This document shows, one piece after another, positions 8,218 through 14,978 of a stretch of DNA of 14,978 nt. Within the stretch, counting starts at the first letter, position 1. Every line of letters begins with the position of its first letter. Below the pieces are notes generated by a model, which saw only the letters and a list, made by a program, of their open reading frames with translations, made no database searches and was not told where the DNA came from. Both the position numbers and the translations under genes were made by a program. The stretch spans positions 1,690 through 16,667 of the forward strand of contig JADGBD010000018.1 in the NCBI GenBank assembly GCA_015231665.1, given 5' to 3'. This DNA comes from Gammaproteobacteria bacterium (lineage in GTDB: Bacteria > Pseudomonadota > Gammaproteobacteria > Chromatiales > Chromatiaceae).

Positions 8218-10017
8218 TCAGCTCTGGCTCATGAGCTGGCCCAGCTGGTGGTCATCCAAGGCAATGCCACGGGCTGCGCTGGTGGCGTCACGCTCAGGGG
8301 TGACGAACAGGGCTTCCGCAGAACTGATCAGATTCGCGCCTACGTCGTAGAAGTAGGCGGTATCGTTCATCAGGGATGAGGCCATCTCCGGGGTGATACT
8401 GCCAGATCGGATCAGATCGCTCAATTCCTGATTGATCTGCTGCTTGGTCTCACGCAGGGAAATCTTTACCGGGTCCAGGTCGAGCAGGGCGGTGTTGGGG
8501 TCCTCCTGGCGCTGAATGCGGATCAGTTCCCTGACCACCTCAATGATCTCCACCCTGATTTTGTCGTAGGCCCGGCGCATGGGCAGATTGTCGCCATTGA
8601 TGTGGATGATCAGGTTCTTCTGTAGGTGCTTGATGTCTTTGATCGCTTCGACGATGAACTGGTTGGCCGCGCGCAAGTGGTGCAGATCGCCTGCCTGCAC
8701 TTCCTCCCAGGTAAAGCTGACCTTGCTGATGAAGGCGATGATGGCGCTGTAGAGGCTCTTGATGCTGCGCACATAGGCGGCGTCTATGTCGAGCTTGGAC
8801 AGATGTTTCTGGCTGCTGGCAAGGGCCAGCAGGTCTTCCTCGCTTTCCACCTCGCTGCGCTTGAAGCCCAGGCTGTGGATGATGATGTTGTGGGCATTCT
8901 GATAGACGTGCTCGGTCTCCTGGCGCACCGCCTGCACCGCGGTATCCGGGAAATCGGCGGCAGAGGGGGTCAGGTACTTGGGCTGATCGATCTCGATGCG
9001 TTCGTGGTGGATCACCCGCTCAAGAAAGCTGACCAGTTGATTGGTGAAAGGCAGCATCACCAGGATGCCTACCAGGTTGAACAGGGTGTGGAACACCGCC
9101 AGCTTCATGGTGAAATCGTCCTCGGCAATGCCGACCTGGGCGCTGGACCATTCCACTGCCAGGACCATCTGCTGGATGAAGATCACTGCGATCAGGCCGG
9201 TGGCTACATTGAAGATCAGGTGGGCCAGGGCCAGGCGCTTGCCCTGGGCATTGGCGCTGAGGGAGCCGATGATGGCGGTGATGGTGGTGCCCACATTGGC
9301 GCCTATGGCCAGGGCCAGGGCGTTCTCGTAGGTGATCTGGCCGGCGGCCAGGGCGGTGATGATCAGCACCAGGGTGGCATGGCTGGATTGCATCACCACC
9401 GTGGCGAAGATGCCGATGCCGGTGAACAGCAGCAGGCCGACAAAGCCGGAAACGGCGAACTGGGCCAGGTCGATGTTGTCCTTGAAGGCCTCGAATCCTT
9501 CTTTCATGTGATGGATGCCGAGGAACAGAAAGCCCAGTCCGGCGAGGATGTAGCCAATGCCCTTGAGGCTGCGCGAGCTCTGGAAGATGAGGATGACACC
9601 AAACACCAGCATGGGCATGGCATAGGCGGCGATATTTACCTTCAAGCCCAGGCCCGCCACCAGCCAGGCGCCGGTGGTGGTGCCCAGATTGGCGCCGAAG
9701 ATGATGCCAACCCCAGCGGCCAGGCTGATCAGCCCGGCGCTGAGAAAGGAGATGGTGATGACCGAGACCAGGGAGCTGGATTGCATCAGGGTGGTGGAGA
9801 CTATGCCGAAGCTGAGGCTCTTCCACAGGTTGGAGGTGGTTTTTTTGAGAATGCGCTCCAGCAAGCCGCCGGTGAAACTGCGAAAGCCTTCCTCCAATGA
9901 GAGCATGCCGAACAGGAAGATGGCCACGCCGGCGCTGATTTCCTTGAAATCCGGACTGACCCAGAAGCCATAGGCCAGGGCGATGAAAATGGCGGGCAGG
10001 AGGGTTTTCTTCAGCAT
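8218..10017 (-). CDS. Na+/phosphate cotransporter family protein with PhoU-like C-terminal domain
   Basis: 599 residues. Residues about 1-335 are an inner-membrane transport domain with the two inverted Na/Pi-cotransporter repeats. Repeat one has QSSS at 79-82 and GANLGTT at 108-114; repeat two has QSS at 210-212 and GANVGTT at 239-245. These QSS and GAN(L/V)GTT pairs are the substrate and Na+ binding signatures of the NptA/PNaS (SLC34-like) family. Residues about 350-599 are soluble and helical, resembling PhoU (ETEHVYQNAHNIIIHSLGF onward), the usual bacterial YjbB-like architecture. The family moves inorganic phosphate with Na+; E. coli YjbB mainly exports it, so direction is not settled by sequence. 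GGGAG precedes the ATG at a good distance. It heads a probable two-gene transcript with the lysine-rich protein and is divergent from the Amt-GGDEF gene. No truncation was seen. Confidence 0.93.
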   Translation of the reverse strand: MLKKTLLPAIFIALAYGFWVSPDFKEISAGVAIFLFGMLSLEEGFRSFTGGLLERILKKTTSNLWKSLSFGIVSTTLMQSSSLVSVITISFLSAGLISLAAGVGIIFGANLGTTTGAWLVAGLGLKVNIAAYAMPMLVFGVILIFQSSRSLKGIGYILAGLGFLFLGIHHMKEGFEAFKDNIDLAQFAVSGFVGLLLFTGIGIFATVVMQSSHATLVLIITALAAGQITYENALALAIGANVGTTITAIIGSLSANAQGKRLALAHLIFNVATGLIAVIFIQQMVLAVEWSSAQVGIAEDDFTMKLAVFHTLFNLVGILVMLPFTNQLVSFLERVIHHERIEIDQPKYLTPSAADFPDTAVQAVRQETEHVYQNAHNIIIHSLGFKRSEVESEEDLLALASSQKHLSKLDIDAAYVRSIKSLYSAIIAFISKVSFTWEEVQAGDLHHLRAANQFIVEAIKDIKHLQKNLIIHINGDNLPMRRAYDKIRVEIIEVVRELIRIQRQEDPNTALLDLDPVKISLRETKQQINQELSDLIRSGSITPEMASSLMNDTAYFYDVGANLISSAEALFVTPERDATSAARGIALDDHQLGQLMSQS

Positions 10018-10097
10018 ATTGGGTCTCCCATGACCGTCTCGATTGGAAACTGTGCTGATTCAGCGGGCGAAGCGGTCGTGGGATCGCCCGTTGCGGA

Positions 10098-10130
10098 TCG
10101 TCACGAAATTGTAACATTAATTTCATAATT
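10098..10130 (+). promoter_or_regulatory. Pho-box-like 11-base-periodic repeats
   Basis: Three 11-base units read tcgtcac-gaaa, ttgtaac-atta and atttcat-aatt. The 7-base cores match the CTGTCAT PhoB half-site at 4, 4 and 5 of 7 positions, with the expected 4-base A/T spacer. The block lies about 80-115 bases upstream of the Na/Pi cotransporter, where a phosphate regulator would make sense, but the repeats point away from that gene, toward amt. The match is weak. Confidence 0.25.
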
Positions 10131-10195
10131 GCCCCGTTTTTGCTGTGGCAGCTGGCCGCTTGAGATAGTATTTTTGTCAAGAATGACGCCCATCT

Positions 10196-10212
10196 TTGGT
10201 GCGTTTTTTGCC
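10196..10212 (+). promoter_or_regulatory. candidate sigma-54 promoter of the Amt-GGDEF gene
   Basis: TTGG (10196-10199) and TTGC (10208-10211) put the invariant GG and GC exactly ten bases apart, as in -24/-12 promoters; the CG of the -24 block is also kept. Transcription would begin near 10223. Sigma-54 with NtrC commonly drives amt genes under nitrogen limitation, which fits the product. No convincing NtrC site was found upstream. Confidence 0.45.
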
Positions 10213-10348
10213 AGTCCGAGGTGCAGAGGAACAAATGTTGCTCTGGGCTCAATGTCCAACTCATTGATTATCCATATCTATTTTTCTGGTTCGGTTTTTG
10301 CTTAGGGATCGGGTCAGGGTGGGCCTGGCGTATTGAGGAGCCGGAAGC

Positions 10349-12244
<1,896 letters not shown>

Positions 12245-12253
12245 AGGGGTGGA

Positions 12254-12282
12254 CTGAAGCGGGGCCTGATCTGGGGTATCAT
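12254..12282 (+). promoter_or_regulatory. possible sigma-70 promoter of prmB
   Basis: TATCAT (12277-12282, 5/6 match) lies 17 bases after CTGAAG (12254-12259, 3/6). It falls in the 71-base gap between the Amt-GGDEF stop and the prmB ATG, leaving a leader of about 27 bases. It would let the prmB-hemN run be expressed without the sigma-54-like promoter. Confidence 0.35.
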
Positions 12283-12315
12283 CTGCCACCCGATTCCTTG
12301 GCCGCGATCATTACC

Positions 12316-13218
12316 ATGCCTACCGATATCCACGCCCTCTGCAGCCTGCGCGACTGGGTGCGCTGGGGTGCCAGCCAATTCAATGCCGCCGGCCTGAGCT
12401 TTGGCCATGGCGCCGACAATGCACTCGACGAGTCCCTCAACCTGGTACTGCATGCCCTGCATCTGGATCACTCGCTACCGGATTCCTACCTGGATTGTCG
12501 GGTTACTGAGGAAGAAGCCCGGGATATCCTCCATCTGCTGCTGCGCCGGATGCAGGAGCGCCTGCCCGCCGCCTATCTGACCGGCCGGACCTGGTTCGCC
12601 GGGCTGGAGTTCATCGTCAACCCGCAGGTGCTGGTGCCGCGCTCTCCCCTGGCGGAGTTGATCGAGCAGGGCTTTGCCCCCTGGTTGGAGCCCGAGGCGA
12701 TCGAGCGGGCGCTGGACCTGTGCACCGGCAGCGGCTGCATCGCCCTGGCCATTGCCCAGTATCTGCCGCAGGCGCAGGTGGACGGGGTGGACCTCTCGCC
12801 CGCCGCGCTGGAGGTGGCCGAGCTCAACCGCCAGCGCCTGGAGCTGGCGGAGCAGGTGCAGTTTTACTGTGCCGATCTCTATGCCGGGCTGCCGGCGGAG
12901 GCGCGCTATCAGCTGATCATCAGCAACCCGCCCTATGTCGCCCGGGAGGAGTACCTCGGTCTGGCGGAGGAATACCGGCATGAGCCGCGGATGGGTTTGG
13001 AGGCGGCGGATGCAGGGCTGGAGATCGTCATTCGCATTCTCCGCGGTGCGGCCCAATTCCTCGCCCCAGATGGTATCCTCATCGTCGAGGTGGGCAGCAG
13101 CGCCGAGACCCTGCAGCAGCGCTATCCCGAGGTGCCTTTCCTCTGGCTGGAGTTCGAGCGCGGTGGTGATGGGGTGTTCCTGCTCAGCCGCCAGCAGTTA
13201 ACCGACTATCCATTCTGA
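12316..13218 (+). CDS. prmB: 50S ribosomal protein L3 N5-glutamine methyltransferase
   Basis: 300 residues from the ATG at 12316, against 310 in E. coli PrmB. The frame is open 25 codons further upstream to a TTG, but the family begins near RDWVRWGASQFNAAGLSFGHG, so the ATG is preferred although it has no strong ribosome binding site. PrmB uses S-adenosylmethionine to methylate a glutamine side chain of ribosomal protein L3 (uL3) in the cytoplasm. The N-terminal helical domain ends near AYLTGRTWFAGLEF, followed by VLVPRSPLAELI. The SAM-binding motif I is LDLCTGSGCIALA (around 136-141), followed by the acidic DGVDLSPAALEVAELN. The catalytic NPPY sits at 204-207, which binds the glutamine amide. 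EYRHEPRMGL and the C-terminal FERGGDGVFLL are typical of PrmB and separate it from PrmC, the release-factor enzyme. The small acidic-protein gene follows after 28 bases, suggesting co-transcription. Confidence 0.95.
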   Translation: MPTDIHALCSLRDWVRWGASQFNAAGLSFGHGADNALDESLNLVLHALHLDHSLPDSYLDCRVTEEEARDILHLLLRRMQERLPAAYLTGRTWFAGLEFIVNPQVLVPRSPLAELIEQGFAPWLEPEAIERALDLCTGSGCIALAIAQYLPQAQVDGVDLSPAALEVAELNRQRLELAEQVQFYCADLYAGLPAEARYQLIISNPPYVAREEYLGLAEEYRHEPRMGLEAADAGLEIVIRILRGAAQFLAPDGILIVEVGSSAETLQQRYPEVPFLWLEFERGGDGVFLLSRQQLTDYPF

Positions 13219-13246
13219 CTAAATTCTAAGGTTTTGGAGTGATTCA

Positions 13247-13573
13247 ATGGCTGGAATAAGAAGAGCCCGCAGCGCCGAAGAGTTCGGCGAAATGGTCAAG
13301 CAAGCGATGTTCGAGGTGGGCGATCTGCGTGATTGCCTGGAATACGAGATGGAAGACTTGCAACGCTTCCCGGATTTTCTCGAACCCCTGGAAGAGGGGA
13401 TCAAGCAAATCTATAACGCCATGCTCAATGGCAGCTACTACTTCGGTCGTGAGGACCTGCCCTTTATGGACCTGGCGGTGGAGCATGCCGACGACATCCC
13501 CTTTCTGTTTTTGCTCAAACGCATCAACGAAACCCACCGCCGCGGCATAGACGTGGACGGTGAGGACGAGTGA
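13247..13573 (+). CDS. small acidic protein of unknown function between prmB and hemN
   Basis: 108 residues, predicted mostly helical and acidic, with no signal peptide, membrane span or recognisable catalytic motif. Visible landmarks are EEFGEMVKQAMFEVGDLRDC (9-28), FPDFLEPLEEGIKQIYNAM (41-59), SYYFGREDLPFMDLAVEHAD (63-82) and FLFLLKRINETHRRG (85-99). The single cysteine is residue 28. A GGAG sequence precedes the ATG, and the stop is five bases before the preferred hemN ATG (or overlaps the alternative GTG start at 13570), so translation is probably coupled to hemN. The context suggests a partner or regulator of coproporphyrinogen oxidation or of Fe-S/redox status, but this is only inference from position. 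I do not recognise the family with confidence. Confidence 0.75.
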   Translation: MAGIRRARSAEEFGEMVKQAMFEVGDLRDCLEYEMEDLQRFPDFLEPLEEGIKQIYNAMLNGSYYFGREDLPFMDLAVEHADDIPFLFLLKRINETHRRGIDVDGEDE

Positions 13574-13578
13574 GGCCA

Positions 13579-14961
13579 ATGCAACAAAGCATCGAATTCA
13601 ACCTGGAACTGATCCGCAAATACGACCGCTCTGGCCCTCGCTACACCTCCTATCCCACAGCGGTGCAGTTCACCGACAGCTTCAGCGCGGCTGACTACCG
13701 TGCCGCCATGGCTCGGGGCAACACCGCCGGACGGCCGCTGTCGCTGTATTTCCACATCCCGTTTTGCGACACCCTCTGCTTCTACTGCGCCTGTAACAAG
13801 GTCGCCACCAAAGACCGCAGCAAGGCCCAGCCCTATCTGGACCTGGTTTACCGCGAGCTGGAACTGCAGGCGGACCTGGTAGAGGGCGAGCGCGTAGTCG
13901 AGCAGCTGCACTGGGGCGGCGGCACCCCCACCTTCATTAGCCACGAGCAGATGCGCGAGCTGATGGCCAAGACCCGCCAGCACTTTGCCTTTGCCGATGA
14001 CGAACAGGGCGAGTATTCCATCGAAATCGACCCGCGCGAGGCCGATACCGCTACCATCGCCATGCTCCGCGAGATCGGCTTCAACCGCATCAGTATGGGG
14101 GTGCAGGACTTCGATGATCAGGTGCAAAAGGCGGTCAACCGCATCCAGACCGAGCGGGAGACCCTGGAGGTGCTGGAAGCCGCCCGCGCCCAGGGCTTTC
14201 GCTCCGTCAGCCTGGACCTGATCTACGGCCTGCCGCATCAGACGGTGGAGAGCTTCGGCCGCACCCTGGATCGGGTCATCGAGGTGGGGCCGGATCGGCT
14301 CTCGGTGTTCAACTACGCCCACCTGCCCAAGCTGTTCAGTCCGCAGCGGCGCATCAACGAGGCGGACCTGCCCCCGCCCCAGGTCAAGCTCGACATACTC
14401 CAGGCCACCCTGCACAAGCTCACCGCCGCCGGCTATGTGTATATCGGCATGGACCACTTCGCCCGCCCCGAGGACGAACTGGCGGTGGCCCAGCGCGAGC
14501 GCACCCTCTATCGCAACTTCCAGGGCTACTCCACCCACGCCAACTGCGATCTCATCGGCCTGGGCATCACCTCCATCGGCATGGTGGACAACACCTACGC
14601 CCAGAACGTCAAGACCCTGGACGAATACCGCGACCGCATCGGTGCCGACCAGTTGCCCCTGTTCCGCGGCCTCACCCTCAGCCGCGACGACGAGCTGCGC
14701 CGGGATGTGATCACCAAGCTGATCTGCCACTTCGAGCTGAACTACGCCGAGATCGAAACCGCCTGGCAGATTGACTTTGCCAGCTACTTCAGCCGCGAGC
14801 TGGGCGAACTGCGCGACATGGAACAGGACGGCCTGCTCAGTCTGGACACCCAGGGCATCCGCGTCCTGCCAGCCGGCCGTTTCCTCATCCGCAACATCTG
14901 CATGAGCTTCGACGCCTATTTGCAGCAAAAGCCGGGGCAGAGTTTTTCCAAGGTGATTTAG
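13579..14961 (+). CDS. hemN: oxygen-independent coproporphyrinogen III oxidase
   Basis: 460 residues, against 457 in E. coli HemN. It is a cytoplasmic radical-SAM enzyme that decarboxylates two propionates of coproporphyrinogen III to give protoporphyrinogen IX without O2, for anaerobic or microaerobic heme synthesis. The N-terminus RKYDRSGPRYTSYPTAVQF is the HemN trip-wire region that separates true HemN from HemW. The cluster motif CxxxCxxC is Cys63, Cys67 and Cys70 (FCDTLCFYCAC), with an extra Cys72 as in E. coli. Tyr57 (LYFHIPFC) matches the SAM-contacting tyrosine. The GGGTP SAM motif and the downstream IGLGITSIGMV block are present. ATG at 13579 is preferred; a GTG at 13570 overlapping the previous stop would add three residues. 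It is the third gene of a tight prmB-orf-hemN run. No FNR site was found in a position that would make regulatory sense. Confidence 0.97.
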   Translation: MQQSIEFNLELIRKYDRSGPRYTSYPTAVQFTDSFSAADYRAAMARGNTAGRPLSLYFHIPFCDTLCFYCACNKVATKDRSKAQPYLDLVYRELELQADLVEGERVVEQLHWGGGTPTFISHEQMRELMAKTRQHFAFADDEQGEYSIEIDPREADTATIAMLREIGFNRISMGVQDFDDQVQKAVNRIQTERETLEVLEAARAQGFRSVSLDLIYGLPHQTVESFGRTLDRVIEVGPDRLSVFNYAHLPKLFSPQRRINEADLPPPQVKLDILQATLHKLTAAGYVYIGMDHFARPEDELAVAQRERTLYRNFQGYSTHANCDLIGLGITSIGMVDNTYAQNVKTLDEYRDRIGADQLPLFRGLTLSRDDELRRDVITKLICHFELNYAEIETAWQIDFASYFSRELGELRDMEQDGLLSLDTQGIRVLPAGRFLIRNICMSFDAYLQQKPGQSFSKVI

Positions 14962-14966
14962 ATTGT

Positions 14967-14978
14967 CGGGACTCGGGA
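14967..14978. repeat. heptamer repeat, cut by window edge
   Basis: cgggact (14967-14973) followed by cggga (14974-14978) begins five bases after the hemN stop and runs off the window. It is the same unit as at 3224-3251, so the family is used at least twice, both times just downstream of a gene. Confidence 0.55.

Larger units (their letters stand above)
10018..10348. other. divergent intergenic regulatory region (331 bases)
   Basis: No gene is supported here. The region separates the Na/Pi cotransporter (minus) from the Amt-GGDEF gene (plus). It holds an AT-rich block with 11-base-periodic repeats (10098-10130), a TACAAT -10-like hexamer for the minus strand (10108-10113), a perfect but orphan TTGACA on the minus strand (10175-10180), a sigma-54-like promoter facing right (10196-10212), and a GAGGAG ribosome binding site (10335-10340) eight bases before the amt ATG. 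The predicted amt leader would be over 120 bases; I saw no clear riboswitch fold in it. Confidence 0.7.

Noticed and set aside
8626..9900. Plus-strand frame of 424 codons opposite the Na/Pi cotransporter
   Set aside because: The translation is a His/Gln/Gly/Asp-rich mirror of the hydrophobic membrane segments on the other strand, with no motif of its own.
10175..10180. Perfect TTGACA on the minus strand as a promoter -35 for the Na/Pi gene
   Set aside because: No acceptable -10 hexamer lies 16-18 bases downstream; the hexamer is orphaned.
13234..13247. FNR-like palindrome TTG-N8-CAA upstream of the acidic-protein gene
   Set aside because: It matches only 7 of 10 defined positions and overlaps the ribosome binding site and start codon, where an activator site makes no sense. 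Probably chance.
13438..14928. Minus-strand frame of 496 codons opposite hemN
   Set aside because: It is antisense to an unambiguous hemN; the composition is Gly/Ala/Val/Asp-rich with no family signature.

Overview
The window looks like a piece of chromosome from a GC-rich gammaproteobacterium. PurB and AcnB align residue for residue with the E. coli proteins at their catalytic positions, and PrmB and HemN are of the same lineage type. A DsrC-family protein that keeps both C-terminal cysteines suggests a sulfur-oxidising relative (Chromatiales-like), but that is inference from one gene. No phage genes, insertion sequences, tRNA, rRNA or CRISPR array were seen.

Layout. Positions 1-96 hold a short tandem repeat. 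97-1784 (minus strand) carries an EgtB-like SUMF1-domain protein and, upstream of it, a DsrC-like sulfur-carrier protein; a strong hairpin separates them. 1978-3171 (plus) is a trypsin-like protease with one Calx-beta domain, followed by heptamer repeats. 3306-5206 (minus) is purB with a translationally coupled PLD-like gene downstream. acnB (5324-7855, plus) diverges from purB. A bidirectional terminator separates acnB from a convergent minus-strand pair: a lysine-rich small protein (7929-8180) downstream of a Na/Pi cotransporter with a PhoU-like tail (8218-10017). A 331-base regulatory gap follows. The plus-strand run to the end is an ammonium-transporter/diguanylate-cyclase fusion (10349-12244), prmB, a small conserved-looking acidic protein, and hemN.

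How the genes fit together. Most are housekeeping: purine synthesis, TCA cycle, ribosomal protein methylation and anaerobic heme synthesis. The accessory interest is in the divergent pair around 10018-10348, one gene for phosphate uptake and one for ammonium sensing or uptake with a c-di-GMP output. A sigma-54-like promoter faces the Amt-GGDEF gene, and an AT-rich block of 11-base-periodic repeats lies between the two genes. The Amt-GGDEF fusion has an intact ammonium-channel core, an intact GGDEF active site and an intact inhibitory I-site. It is the best candidate here for a signalling system that couples nitrogen status to lifestyle switching.
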